Assembly (NCBI GenBank): GCA_934271735.1
Contig: CAKQSB010000011.1
Location: 1 to 64,000 of the forward strand
Direction of reading: 5' to 3'
Length of the DNA stretch: 64,000 nt
DNA from: an uncultured Clostridia bacterium
GTDB lineage: Bacteria; Bacillota; Clostridia; Christensenellales; Borkfalkiaceae
The notes under the pieces were generated by a model. That model made no database searches. It was given only the letters and a program-made list of their open reading frames with translations, and was not told the DNA's origin. A program made the translations under genes and the position numbers. Positions 50,893 to 60,600 of this stretch are shown here, piece by piece (positions within the stretch are counted from its first letter, which is position 1; every line of letters starts with the position of its first letter).

Positions 50893-51996
50893 ATGAAAAT
50901 AAGCAAAATAGACAAGAATTTTAAGGACAGCGAGGCGTGTCCCGATATCGGGAAAACGTATACGCTTCCGTGTTTTCCGTTCACGATCCACGGCGGGTTT
51001 TACGATAAAACCGACGGCTTTATTTCAATGCCGACGGAAGTTGCGACAAATATAAGCGAAAAAGTCGTGTGGGGCAGTCATTGTTCGTCGGGTATTCGGT
51101 TGACGTTTTCGACAAACAGCACAAAACTTACGTTAAAAGTTGAAAATCCTTTACCGATATTTATGAAAAATATGGCTTTTTCTTCCAACAGCGGATTTTC
51201 TCTGGAAGAAAAAGTCGGCGGAAGGCATAAATTCGTGGGAATGGTGACGCCGCCCGTCGAGCAGGACGAATCCGATCGGGTCGATTTGCTTCGCAACTAT
51301 TCGATGACGTTTAACCTCGAGGGCGGTAAAATGCGAAATTATATTTTGTATTTCCCGTTATACAGCGCGGTTAAAAGGCTGGAAATTACGGTTGACGAGG
51401 AAGCGGAAATAAAAGAATTTTTCGGTTATAAAAAAGATGTTTTGCCGATAATGTATTACGGGTCGTCCATAACGCAGGGGGCGAGCGCGTCGAGATCCGA
51501 CAGCACTTATCAATGTATGGTTTCCGAAAAACTAAACATGGATTTTATAAATCACGGATTTTCGGGTAACGCGTTTGCGGAGACGGAGATGGCGGAGTAC
51601 CTCGCGAATAACGCTTGTTCCGCATTCGTTTGCGATTACGATCACAACGCTCCGAGCGTGGAATATTTAAAAAACACGCACGAGAGATTGTTTAAGATAT
51701 TCAGAGCAAAGCAAAAAGACACTCCGGTGATTTTTCTGACAAAACCCGATAAACACGAGAAAAACGGAATAGACGAAGAAAGAAACGCTCGCGCCGAAGT
51801 GATACGCGCAACTTACGAGAATGCGTTGAAAAACGGAGATAAAAACGTATATTTTATCGATTGCAGAGATGTTTTTCCGAAAGACGCAGTCGAATACGCT
51901 ACGATTGACGGCGTTCACCCGAACGATCTGGGAATGTATTATATGGCGAAAGCTCTGATTAAAGTTTTAAAGGATATAAAATTGCGTAAATATTGA
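50893..51996 (+). CDS. SGNH/GDSL hydrolase, carbohydrate-esterase-like
   Basis: 367 residues. An N-terminal beta-sandwich (~1-185) typical of two-domain SGNH esterases, then the SGNH core: block I PIMYYGSSITQGASASRSDS (Ser ~198), block II Gly in NHGFSGNAFAE, block III Asn in YLANN or the adjacent region, and block V DGVHPNDLG (~346-354) supplying Asp and His. No signal peptide. Such enzymes remove acetyl or other acyl groups from glycans. Ribosome binding site CCGGAGG. Single-gene unit with its own terminator. Confidence 0.87.
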   Translation: MKISKIDKNFKDSEACPDIGKTYTLPCFPFTIHGGFYDKTDGFISMPTEVATNISEKVVWGSHCSSGIRLTFSTNSTKLTLKVENPLPIFMKNMAFSSNSGFSLEEKVGGRHKFVGMVTPPVEQDESDRVDLLRNYSMTFNLEGGKMRNYILYFPLYSAVKRLEITVDEEAEIKEFFGYKKDVLPIMYYGSSITQGASASRSDSTYQCMVSEKLNMDFINHGFSGNAFAETEMAEYLANNACSAFVCDYDHNAPSVEYLKNTHERLFKIFRAKQKDTPVIFLTKPDKHEKNGIDEERNARAEVIRATYENALKNGDKNVYFIDCRDVFPKDAVEYATIDGVHPNDLGMYYMAKALIKVLKDIKLRKY

Positions 51997-52013
51997 ATAA
52001 AGATAATAAATAA

Positions 52014-52053
52014 GCCGCCGCACTTCGGATTTCCGAGGTGCGGCGGCGTTTTT
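52014..52053 (+). terminator. Terminator after the SGNH esterase
   Basis: GCCGCCGCAC (52014-52023) with GTGCGGCGGC (52038-52047), extended stem, then GTTTTTG. Confidence 0.9.
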
Positions 52054-52146
52054 GTTATAATATGATTTTAAACGGTTCCGCGATATAAAATTCAATCGGG
52101 GCAGTTCGATTATGTTCAATCGGAGAAGCCCGACAGAGGGAAAACT

Positions 52147-52779
52147 TTAAGCGACGACGGTCGTTTTATAAAAGCTTCCCAAAGCTTTGAGATAATCGCC
52201 GAATTTAACGGCTACGGGATAAACTATTTTGTCGGTCAAACAACCGGGCGTTACCGTGTTCGTGAGGAAATTATCTATTTCGTGAACGCCGTCGCGGAGC
52301 AGGTATAACACCGCAAGGATAACCACGCAAACGACAAAACCGATAGCTATTCCGAAGAACAAACCGATAATTCTGTCCACTTCGAAAAGCGGGTCTTTAT
52401 AAGCGAGGGGCTTTAAAGCGAGCTTTAAAAGCTTAAAAATAATCGTTACGACAATCCACAAAAGCAGGAACGTGCCGAACATAACGACCCATCTCGCCAT
52501 AATCGCTCCGCCGTTCGCGATTCCGTTTGCCGCCGCGATTTCGTCCAGCTTGGAAACCGAAAAGAGCTTGAACGCCTCTTCGAGCGTCGTCCTTAAGGAC
52601 GCGAGCGCCGCCCCGTCCGTAAACAACAGTTTGTAAAAAATCGGTACGAGCGCTATTGCCGCGATAAGCGAAAAAAACCAGCAAAACAACGTCATAAGTT
52701 GTCTTGCAAGTCCTCGCCAAAGTCCTATCAGGCCGAAAAGGACCATTATTCCAATACATATAAAATCTATCGGAGCCAT
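52147..52779 (-). CDS. CvpA family membrane protein
   Basis: 210 residues from ATG 52779, chosen because GGGAGG lies nine bases upstream; an upstream TTG is less likely. Four hydrophobic segments; the N-terminal APIDFICIGIMVLFGLIGLW followed by RGLARQLMTLFCW is the CvpA signature (D..., G..RG). Members are linked to colicin V production and biofilm or envelope functions, with no defined biochemistry. Divergent from yyaC. Confidence 0.87.
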   Translation of the reverse strand: MAPIDFICIGIMVLFGLIGLWRGLARQLMTLFCWFFSLIAAIALVPIFYKLLFTDGAALASLRTTLEEAFKLFSVSKLDEIAAANGIANGGAIMARWVVMFGTFLLLWIVVTIIFKLLKLALKPLAYKDPLFEVDRIIGLFFGIAIGFVVCVVILAVLYLLRDGVHEIDNFLTNTVTPGCLTDKIVYPVAVKFGDYLKALGSFYKTTVVA

Positions 52780-52916
52780 CAGGTAAATCCTCCCGTAATA
52801 AGACAAGCCCGAAAACGGGAATACCCCTTTTTATCTTATCACTTTATTTGATTTTACCACACAAACAGGTTTTTTGCAAGCGTTTAAGAAATAATTTTAT
52901 GTGAATAATACTATTT

Positions 52917-53432
52917 ATGAAAACGTATGCAATTTATGCGGGAAGTTCCCGCGCGGAAGAAAACATCGCGCTTGCTTTGAAATCGGTCGTCGGAAAGGCG
53001 TTGCCCGTGTTCGTCTGTATCGGCACGGACGCCGTTTCGGGCGACAGTTTAGGTCCTCTTATCGGAACGCTTCTGGCGCAAAAACTATGCGGAAAAACCT
53101 ATGTTTTCGGCACGCTCGAACGCCCTCTCACCGCTCGCGACGTGAACTCGGCGGCGGAATTTATCAAAAGGATATGCCCGTACGGAAAAGTAGTCGCGAT
53201 AGACGCTGCCGTCGGCAAAAAAGAAGAAGTGGGCGGGGTGCGGGTTGCCGATTCGCCCGTCAAGCCGGGGCTCGGCGTAAACAAAAACTTAAGCGACACG
53301 GGCGACGTTTCGATTATCGGAATCGTGGACGAGAAAAAAGAATCGGGCGGAAACCTCGGGCTTGTCAGATTTTCGCTCGTTTATAAAATCGCGGAGACCG
53401 TTGCGGGGGGAATAGAGAAATTCTTCGCGTAA
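52917..53432 (+). CDS. yyaC: YyaC-like sporulation protein (DUF1256)
   Basis: 171 residues. FVCIGTDAVSGDSLGPLIGT (~32-51) and VVAIDAAVGKKEEVGGVRVA with DSPVKPGLGVNKNLSDTGDV (~120) are the YyaC/GPR-like hallmark motifs. The family is sporulation-associated in Bacillota and structurally related to hydrogenase-maturation-type proteases. It supports an endospore-forming ancestry, but alone does not show that this organism sporulates. No Shine-Dalgarno seen upstream of the ATG. Confidence 0.88.
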   Translation: MKTYAIYAGSSRAEENIALALKSVVGKALPVFVCIGTDAVSGDSLGPLIGTLLAQKLCGKTYVFGTLERPLTARDVNSAAEFIKRICPYGKVVAIDAAVGKKEEVGGVRVADSPVKPGLGVNKNLSDTGDVSIIGIVDEKKESGGNLGLVRFSLVYKIAETVAGGIEKFFA

Positions 53433-53513
53433 AGGTACCGCGACCTACGTGAAGTTTGCGGTAAACCGTTAAGTTCTTAACCTAACGGCGATATTTTAAC
53501 CTGGATGTCCTGA

Positions 53514-53590
53514 CCGGGAAATATCCTGACCGAGCGACGGTAGACTGACCGGGATATTTCAGCCGTGATATCCTAACCGAGCGACGATAT
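53514..53590. repeat. Degenerate direct repeats at the dapL 3' end
   Basis: ATATCCTGACCGAGCGACG (53521-53539) recurs as ATATCCTAACCGAGCGACG (53568-53586), 47 bases apart, with further partial CTGACCGGGA units between. The second copy carries the dapL stop codon. Confidence 0.75.
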
Positions 53591-54727
53591 TCTGTCCGCC
53601 GCTTTCAAAGCGTCATCGCGGAAAAGGAATGCCGAAGCTCGGAAAAATTCGCCGTTTTCCTCGTAAAAACCTTTTCCGGGGGTGGTTATAACGCCCGCTT
53701 TGTCCGATAAAAAGGAACAGAACGTTTCGTCCGTGTAGCCCTCGGGGCATTTTGCGTAAATGTATGGCGAATCGTTGCCGGGAAGGCACTTTGCGCCTAT
53801 TTTTTCAAACGACCGTCTTATTATTTCGGCGTTGGTTTTGTAGTAGTTCACCCGCTTTTTCATTTCCGCCTGCCCCTCTTCGGAGAAACACGCTGCGCCG
53901 CCGCGTTGGGTAACGTAAGAAACGCCGTTATCGAGACAGCCCGAAAGTCTTGCGCGGAGCTTGTTGAGTTCGGGCTGTTCTTTGGGGATAACGATATATC
54001 CGAGCCTTAACCCCGTGAAACCGTAACCTTTGGAGAACGACCTCAGTTCCGCGGCGCAACGCTTCGCCCCCTCGATTTCGAAAATCGATTTCACGCCGCC
54101 GTCGGAAACGTAATCGGAATAAGCGCCGTCGAAAAATATCGCGGCGTTCGTCGAAATCGCGTAATTTATCCACATTTCAAGCTCTTGCCTGTTAAACGCC
54201 TTGCCGCTCGGGTTGGACGGCGAACAAAGATAAATTGCGTCGTAGCGCGCCGAAAACGGGGGATAAAAGCTTTGATTTTCGTCCGCTTTCAGGAAAATCG
54301 GCTCGTTCCCGAAAAGAATCGCCGATTCTATTCCCGCGGGGTAACACGGAACGGGGAAAAGAATTCTGCTTTTTCCGTCCAGAAGAGCGTTCAGAGAAAA
54401 AAGTTCGCCTTTCGCGCCGTCGTTTACGAAAATTTCGTCCGGAGTTATGTTTATCCCCGATTTTTTGTAGTCTTCGGCGATTAAATTTCTAAGAAAATCA
54501 TACCCGGCAGACGGCGGATAGCCTTTGAATTTATCGGTTTTCGTAAGCTCTTCCGCGGCTTTTTGCATTTCGTCTTTAACGCAACCGAAAAGCGGAAGTT
54601 TAACGTCGCCTATGCCGAGATCGATCAGTTCGTCTCCCCATTTTTTCTTTGCGAGAGCCTTTTTCGCGGCGAGAGAAGCGAAAACGTAAGAGGCGGGAAG
54701 GCGCGAAAAATTATTGTTGAATTTCAT
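53573..54727 (-). CDS. dapL: LL-diaminopimelate aminotransferase-like PLP enzyme
   Basis: 384 residues, fold-type I aminotransferase. NNNFSRLPASYVFASLAAKK at the N-terminus and LIDLGIGDVKLPL (~36-48) are characteristic of DapL; VNDGAKGELFSL, YLCSPSNPSGKAFNRQE, then FFDGAYSDY and the PLP lysine in SFSKGYGFTGLRLGY (~232). It overlaps dapF by four bases (ATGA), strongly supporting the DapL route, in which tetrahydrodipicolinate is converted to LL-DAP in one step. Somewhat shorter than the usual ~410. The stop lies in a short direct-repeat tract. Confidence 0.88.
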   Translation of the reverse strand: MKFNNNFSRLPASYVFASLAAKKALAKKKWGDELIDLGIGDVKLPLFGCVKDEMQKAAEELTKTDKFKGYPPSAGYDFLRNLIAEDYKKSGINITPDEIFVNDGAKGELFSLNALLDGKSRILFPVPCYPAGIESAILFGNEPIFLKADENQSFYPPFSARYDAIYLCSPSNPSGKAFNRQELEMWINYAISTNAAIFFDGAYSDYVSDGGVKSIFEIEGAKRCAAELRSFSKGYGFTGLRLGYIVIPKEQPELNKLRARLSGCLDNGVSYVTQRGGAACFSEEGQAEMKKRVNYYKTNAEIIRRSFEKIGAKCLPGNDSPYIYAKCPEGYTDETFCSFLSDKAGVITTPGKGFYEENGEFFRASAFLFRDDALKAADRISSLG

Positions 54728-55539
54728 TGTTCGTTGCCTTCCGATATAAATGTTTCACCGTAAAAAACGGGCGATACGACCCCTTCGAGATAAGATTTTT
54801 TATCGTCGAATTGTACAAAAAGCGTGCCGCCGCGCATTAAAATCGGATATTTTTCAAGCCGAAAATTTAGCTTTTCGCGGGCGGCGAACGCAGTCGCAAC
54901 GGCTCCGCTTCCGCACGAAAAAGTCGTTCCCGAACCCCTTTCGCAAACATCGCAGAGAATATCTCCATCGTCGATTTTCGCGCTTTCGACGTTCACCCCG
55001 TCGGGGAAAATCCCCGCTTGGGAAATTGCTTTCGAAAGTTCTTCCGAGCTTTTTCCCGCGTCGAAAAACACCGCGTGCAAATTGCCGTTATCCACAAGGG
55101 CGCTTCTTTTTGCGACATTTTCAAAATCAAAGGTTTTATCTATGATTTTCGGCATTTGCAAAATCTTCGGCAAAGGGAAATCGGCGGAGGAAAAGAACTC
55201 GTTTCCGCGCTTTTCGTATGTGACGGTGTGGACGGCGGAAAGCGTTCTCACGGTCACGCTTTTTCTCGTTGTTTTACCCGTGAGAAAAGCAAACACGGCG
55301 GAGCATCTTATGCCGTTTCCGCAGGTCGAGCCTTCCGAGCCGTCTGCGTTGAAAATCCGCATAAAAAAGTCGGCTTTGCCCGTTTTGTCGCGAGAGACGA
55401 CGATGAGTCCGTCCGAGCCGATCCCGAAACGGCGGTCGGAAAGTTTCTTTGCGGCGACGGAAAAGTCCGCAAAATCGTATTTATCGCCGTCGACGTAAAC
55501 GTAATCGTTACCCGCGGCGTGCATTTTGATGAATTTCAT
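54724..55539 (-). CDS. dapF: Diaminopimelate epimerase
   Basis: 271 residues. MKFIKMHAAGNDYVYVDGDK start, catalytic Cys pair in STCGNGIRCSAV (~72) and FSCGSGAVATAFAA (~220), with ERGSGTTFSCGSGA replacing the usual ERGVGET-AC. It interconverts LL- and meso-DAP for lysine and peptidoglycan. Operon dapF-dapL on the minus strand. No clear Shine-Dalgarno before the ATG. Confidence 0.95.
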   Translation of the reverse strand: MKFIKMHAAGNDYVYVDGDKYDFADFSVAAKKLSDRRFGIGSDGLIVVSRDKTGKADFFMRIFNADGSEGSTCGNGIRCSAVFAFLTGKTTRKSVTVRTLSAVHTVTYEKRGNEFFSSADFPLPKILQMPKIIDKTFDFENVAKRSALVDNGNLHAVFFDAGKSSEELSKAISQAGIFPDGVNVESAKIDDGDILCDVCERGSGTTFSCGSGAVATAFAAREKLNFRLEKYPILMRGGTLFVQFDDKKSYLEGVVSPVFYGETFISEGNEQ

Positions 55540-55624
55540 ACAAAATGTTTATGCGCTAAGCTCTTTTTGTATTCGCGATTGAAATTCCGTAAAAAACTCC
55601 TTTTTATAAAAACAAATAAAAGTA

Positions 55625-55653
55625 TTGACAACGGAGCATAATTATGTTACAAT
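55625..55653 (+). promoter_or_regulatory. Promoter for the toxin-antitoxin operon
   Basis: TTGACA 55625-55630, 17 bp, TACAAT 55648-55653. Confidence 0.78.
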
Positions 55654-55689
55654 AATGCCACAAAGAATAAAATATACGGGAGGGTTGAA

Positions 55690-55956
55690 ATGCCGCAGAT
55701 TATTCCTATAAGAGATTTGAGAGATACGACGAGGTTGTCGGAGATGTGTAACGCAACGAACGAACCGATTTTCGTAACCAAGAACGGCTACGGCGATATG
55801 GTTATTATGAGTATGCAGACATACGAAGAGCAGCTTGCTCGCCTGGATATGTATACAAAAATAGCGGAAGGAAAGGCGCAAGCCGATAACGGACAGTTGC
55901 TTGACGGTCCGTCAACGATGAGGAAGTTGAGAAAAAAGTATGCCGAAAAAGTATAA
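55690..55956 (+). CDS. Type II antitoxin, Phd/YefM family
   Basis: 88 residues, ribosome binding site GGGAGGG. N-terminal DNA-binding fold IIPIRDLRDTTRLSEMCNAT, NEPIFVTKNGYGDMVIMSMQ and TYEE is the Phd/YefM core; the C-terminal half (ARLDMYTKIAEGKAQADNGQ) should wrap the toxin. It overlaps the toxin gene by 17 bases. Expected to repress its own promoter. Confidence 0.9.
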   Translation: MPQIIPIRDLRDTTRLSEMCNATNEPIFVTKNGYGDMVIMSMQTYEEQLARLDMYTKIAEGKAQADNGQLLDGPSTMRKLRKKYAEKV

Positions 55957-56290
55957 TTATAAACTCACGCCGTTCGCGGAAGAGGATATCGATTCGGTTT
56001 TAAAGTACATATCGGAGCAACTTTCCAACGGCAAGGCGGCAGACGATTTATTAACAAAAATCGAGACTGCAATCGAACGGATATGTGAATTTCCGTATTC
56101 GTTTGCCGATTGTTCTTGCTTTCTGATAAAAGACGAAAATATACGCCGCGCAGTCATTGATAATTATGTGCTGGTATACGAAATAATCGAGGAAGAGGAG
56201 CAAATAAACGTTTTACGTTTCAGATATGCTAAAATGAATCCGGCAAAAATGAGCGTAAAAGATAAAAGTCGAACTAAAAAAACGATGTAA
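55940..56290 (+). CDS. Type II toxin, RelE/ParE superfamily
   Basis: 116 residues. YNYKLTPFAEEDIDSVLKYI at the start, the ICEFPYSFADCSCF loop, IRRAVIDNYVLVYEIIEEEE and the C-terminal VLRFRYAKMNP are RelE/ParE features. Whether it cleaves mRNA or inhibits gyrase is not readable here. A Lys/Arg-rich tail (KDKSRTKKTM) follows. Its stop codon lies within the terminator stem. Confidence 0.88.
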   Translation: MPKKYNYKLTPFAEEDIDSVLKYISEQLSNGKAADDLLTKIETAIERICEFPYSFADCSCFLIKDENIRRAVIDNYVLVYEIIEEEEQINVLRFRYAKMNPAKMSVKDKSRTKKTM

Positions 56291-56317
56291 AAGCGAGTGG
56301 CGATTACATCGTTTTTT
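56279..56317 (+). terminator. Terminator after the toxin gene, overlapping its stop
   Basis: AAACGATGTAA (56280-56290) with TTACATCGTTT (56304-56314), 13-base loop, then a T run. The stem includes the last codons of the toxin. Confidence 0.85.
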
Positions 56318-56383
56318 GTTTAAATGTCCGATTAAACGACTTATAGACGGGTTTTTGGTTGTTGATAGGATAGAAGATTTGCC

Positions 56384-57253
56384 TTACGGGCGGAAAATTT
56401 TCGCGCCGCCTTTGACTATCGAAAGGTCGAAGTCCAACCCGTCGTAAAGCTCGCCGTCTACCTGAACGGTGACGGGTTTGTCGAATTCGAGACGGATATG
56501 TTCCACCCTTTCGAAAGAAGTGAAATCCTGTTCGAGAATTTTTCCTTTCATAAGCTTTATGAACGCGCCGGGAATTTTGCTTTTTTTAAGCTTGCCCGCA
56601 ATCACGAAATCCAGAAGTCCGTCGTCGATAACGGCTTCGGGACACATTCGTATGCCGCCGCCGAATCTCTTTCCGTTGCCCACGCAGGCGATGAGCGCTT
56701 CTTTTTCTTCGCGCTTGTCCGCCCCGTCGCGGATTATGTAAAATTTATAGAACACAAATTTGATGAGAGATATTATAAGCGATACCACGTATTGCAGTTT
56801 TCCTCTCAGAATCTTGCTTTTGCGGCATCTTTTGAGTATGTCCACGTCTATGCCCGTGCCGATTATGTTAAGCCCTCTCACCCCGCCGCAGACCATATAG
56901 TCGGTGGGTTTTGCTTCGCCGTCTAAAATAAGGTCGACGGCGGCGGTCGGGTCTTCGGGAATCTTTGCAGAAGCTATGAAATCGTTGCCGCTTCCGCAGG
57001 GGATGATTCCGAATTTAACCTTTTCGGTGTCTATTCCGTTGAAAACTTCGTTTATCGTTCCGTCTCCGCCGAGAGCGATTATCGTATCCGAACTTTCCGA
57101 AAGTTTTTTCGCGATTTCCGTCGCGTGTTTCGGCGCGTTCGTCAGGTGTATTTTATATTCCGCGCCCCTTTCTTTAAGCCGTTTTTCGGCGATTTTCAAG
57201 AATTTCGGCGACTTTTTCCCGTTAGCCGCGGGGTTGACTATTATATCTATCAT
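56384..57253 (-). CDS. Lipid kinase, DgkB/YegS diacylglycerol kinase family
   Basis: 289 residues. N-terminal IIVNPAANGKKSPKFLK, ATP-binding ALGGDGTINEVFNG (~60-73), IIPCGSGNDFIASA (~84-97), and a C-terminal beta-sandwich with ACVGNGKRFGGGIRMCPEAV, DDGLLDFVIA and VQVDGELYDG. It phosphorylates diacylglycerol or a related lipid; in monoderm Bacillota this recycles the DAG left from lipoteichoic acid synthesis. The ribosome binding site is weak. Confidence 0.92.
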   Translation of the reverse strand: MIDIIVNPAANGKKSPKFLKIAEKRLKERGAEYKIHLTNAPKHATEIAKKLSESSDTIIALGGDGTINEVFNGIDTEKVKFGIIPCGSGNDFIASAKIPEDPTAAVDLILDGEAKPTDYMVCGGVRGLNIIGTGIDVDILKRCRKSKILRGKLQYVVSLIISLIKFVFYKFYIIRDGADKREEKEALIACVGNGKRFGGGIRMCPEAVIDDGLLDFVIAGKLKKSKIPGAFIKLMKGKILEQDFTSFERVEHIRLEFDKPVTVQVDGELYDGLDFDLSIVKGGAKIFRP

Positions 57254-57291
57254 TTTTTCGTCCCAAGTTTATCGGTAAGCCGTTATTTCAC

Positions 57292-57320
57292 ATTATAATC
57301 AAAAATCACGGAAAAAGCAA
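57292..57320 (-). promoter_or_regulatory. Promoter for the lipid kinase
   Basis: On the minus strand TTGCTT (57315-57320), 17 bp, TATAAT (57292-57297). Confidence 0.6.
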
Positions 57321-57506
57321 TCGATTGAAACCAAACTCCGAAAATTTTCGAAAAAAACAAAAAAAGAGAAAAATTATTCTCCCGCCGGCTCGTCGGGAAA
57401 CGAACCTGTTTCAAAGCTTGAAAAACACGAAAGTAAAGCGAAAGTAAATTTTTCTTCGTTTTTTTTGTCCGACAAGTCGATTTTGCAAAAAATTTTTCGA
57501 GTCTTG

Positions 57507-57535
57507 TTGACAAAACGCCTATAAAAATATATAAT
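57507..57535 (+). promoter_or_regulatory. Consensus promoter for the giant repeat protein
   Basis: TTGACA 57507-57512, 17 bp, TATAAT 57530-57535, both perfect; ~97-nt leader to ATG 57639. Strong expression is expected. Confidence 0.88.
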
Positions 57536-57638
57536 AAAAAAGCAAATCTATTATATTCGTGCGTGCGTGAACGCCTGCGGGCGGAGCGAGACGCGGGGAT
57601 ATAACGGAAAACTCACATGCAACGTAGGAGATGCTGTT

Positions 57639-60600
57639 ATGAGTAAACTTTTCAAAAGGCTGTTGTGTCTTTTACTCGGTATCATCATAGGCGTTTCCGC
57701 AACCGTCGGCTCGATAGCCACTTCCGTATTTTACCTGTACGGAAATCTCACGGTTTCGGATGTGCTTCCCGAGGATAAAGACCGTCTGAAAGACGCGCTG
57801 GGCGACCTCGGTAATTATTCCGCGGACGATCTCGCCGCTCTTATCATGAAGGCGCTGAAAGCTCCCCAGAACTACACGATCGAAGACCTTGAAAGAGATT
57901 ACGGCTTCAATCTTGTGGATCTTATCAATCAGGCTGCGGGGTCGGATATTATCGATACGAACGACCCGAGCAACAAGCCTTACATAAACGATCTCAAATC
58001 GATATCGCTGTTCTCGCTTTTATCCGGGCAGGTGAACGTTAAGGAATTCCTTTCCGAAATCCCGCTCGGCGCGTTTATGAGCTTTATCCCCGCGGATACG
58101 ATTTTAGATCACGAACAGCGCGAAAAGCTGCGTAAATACAGTTTAGGCTCTCTTCTCGCGAAAGACGAGAACACCGAGCTTCCCGTTATCATCGGCGCGT
58201 TGTCCGATCTTACGATAGGCGGAATTCTTCCCGGTATATTCGAAAAGGTAGGGGATAAGTATGAGGTAAGAGCGGGCAAACCCCTTGCTTTAAATCTCGT
58301 TGCGAACCTCAAACTCGGCGGAATTCTCAATCCGCTCGTAGGTTCTTCCTCTTTCGGCGACGAACTCGTTACGGGAGGTCTTTCGTCCATAGGCGAGCTT
58401 ACGCTCGGCGAAATTTATCGCAGTCTCGGTATCGAAGAAGATAAAAACGTCTCCGATATTTTAGACGGCGTGTTCACGGGCGACGACGGCGAACCTATCA
58501 GAATAAGAGACCTTTTCGCGAAAGATATAACGAGCGGAGACGATCATTACGTTTTCGTTATCGATAAGCTTTTAGACAGTATCAGATTCGGTACTCTTTT
58601 CGGTCTGACCAAAAAAGGCGGATACTGGTACGTTACGCAGGAAGACGGAACGGACATCAGAATAACCGGTCTTTTAGAATTCCTTGCGGATCTCAATCTG
58701 ACCGACGTTTACCACGCCTTAACCGACGCCGGTTCCACTTCGGACAAAATACATAAGATAATTCTTATCTTCGGCGACCTTACCGTCGGCGACGTTTTCG
58801 AGTCGCTCGGTTACGGCAAAGACGCGGACGGAAACTGGATTAAGCCCGACGGAACGAAGTTCGAAAGCAAACTTCTCGCAAACCTTCTCGATTTCTCGGT
58901 GAAGGATCTCGTCGGTTCGGAAAGTCAGGATCTCACGCTTACGCAGATAAGAAAGAACGTTATCGGAGCTGTCGCGGATTTAAGCGGAGACTTGTCTTTC
59001 GGCGAGGGCTTGGGCGAACTCTTCGGCATCGAATACAAAGACGGCGTTTACTATAAGGACGGCAGTCCCGTAAACGACGCGCTTACCCGTCTTCTCGATA
59101 TCAAGGTAAGAGATTTCGTTTCCTGTTTCGGTAAGGACGAAATCAGTTTGGACGAAATTTACGGCGTTGTTGAATCTGCCGCCGGCGGGCTTTATATCGG
59201 CTCGATTCTGGGCGCGGAAAGAATCGACGGCTACTGGTATAAAGACGGCGAAAGAGTCGACGACGTATTTGCCGTTATATACGATCTTCGCGTCGAAGGC
59301 TTGTTCAGCTTAATAAAAGAACTCACCAACCCCGACACGCTCTCCTACTCCGAAATAATCAAAGGCTTTATGCCCGAAACGTGTATCGGCGATTTCGTCG
59401 GTCCGCTCCTCGGGCTTACTAAAATAGGCGTCGGCGACAGCGCGTATTTCGTGGACAAGGAAGGTAACCTCGTCGACGGAATAAGCAAACTCTTAAAAAT
59501 AAGATTATGGCAGATTGCCGCCGCGTTCGATAAAAACGGCAGTTTCGATATCAAAGCCGAACTCGAAGGAGTCAGACTCGGCGACCTTATCGGAGCGACG
59601 TACGACGAAGAAAACAATACCTGGACGCTCGGCGACAGAGTCGCTCGCGACGGACTTGCGGATCTTTTAAACGTTTCGCTTGATATTTTCTTCTCGGGAG
59701 ACGCCGATTTAATTAAAGACACACTCACCGATAAGGCGATGAACGTCAGTCTCGGCAGCCTGCTTTCGTTCGCTCTCGCTTACGACGCGAAAGAGAAGAC
59801 TATTCTCGGCGATACAAGCGTAAACGATTTCATTTGCAGGATCTTCGAATGGGATAAGCTCACCACGCAGTACGTAATGGACCTTATCGACAGCGGAGAC
59901 ACCGAAAGGTTAAGACAGGATCTTATCGACGCGATAGGCGACCTTGACCTCGGCGAAGCATTCAGACCGTACATAACCGATATTGTCGACGGCAAGTACA
60001 CGTTCACTCCTATGAAGGAGCTTGCGGGCTTGCTCGATCCTCTCTTCAACACCAAAAACGAAGTATATATCAACTTCATATTCGACCTAATCAACGGCAA
60101 CGTTAATATCGAAGATTTCATCAAAGGTATTTACGGCGATCTTACGATAGGCGAACTTCTCGCGCCCGTCCTTAATATGAAACTCGTAACCGTAACGGGC
60201 GACGGTTACGATAACGGCAAAGAAGTTTATGTTCTGGAAGACGGCAACGGAAAATCGCTCGGTACAGGTATAACCGACCTCTTGAAAACAAGCGTTTACG
60301 GTCTTGTTCAGAGTGTTCTCGACTTTGTTTTAAAGGACGAAGGCAAGAGCTTTACTTATTACTTCTTCGCTCCGAGAGGCAACGCGACGATAAACGTCGA
60401 TCATATGATCGGGGATTATGTTTATACATTCCTTAACCTCGATTACGACGCGGCTACGGGAAAATGGAAGAACTCCGAAGGCGAAGAGATTTACGCGCCG
60501 CTCGGAAAACTTATTTCCGCAAACGTTTTCGATATTCTCGATCATATCCTCGATATAACGAGAACGTACACCGATAAAGAAAAAGAGGATTATTTTTACG

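Noticed and set aside
54824..55641. Plus-strand frames of 200+ codons opposite dapF
   Set aside because: dapF on the minus strand has both catalytic Cys motifs; the plus-strand frames have no domain pattern.
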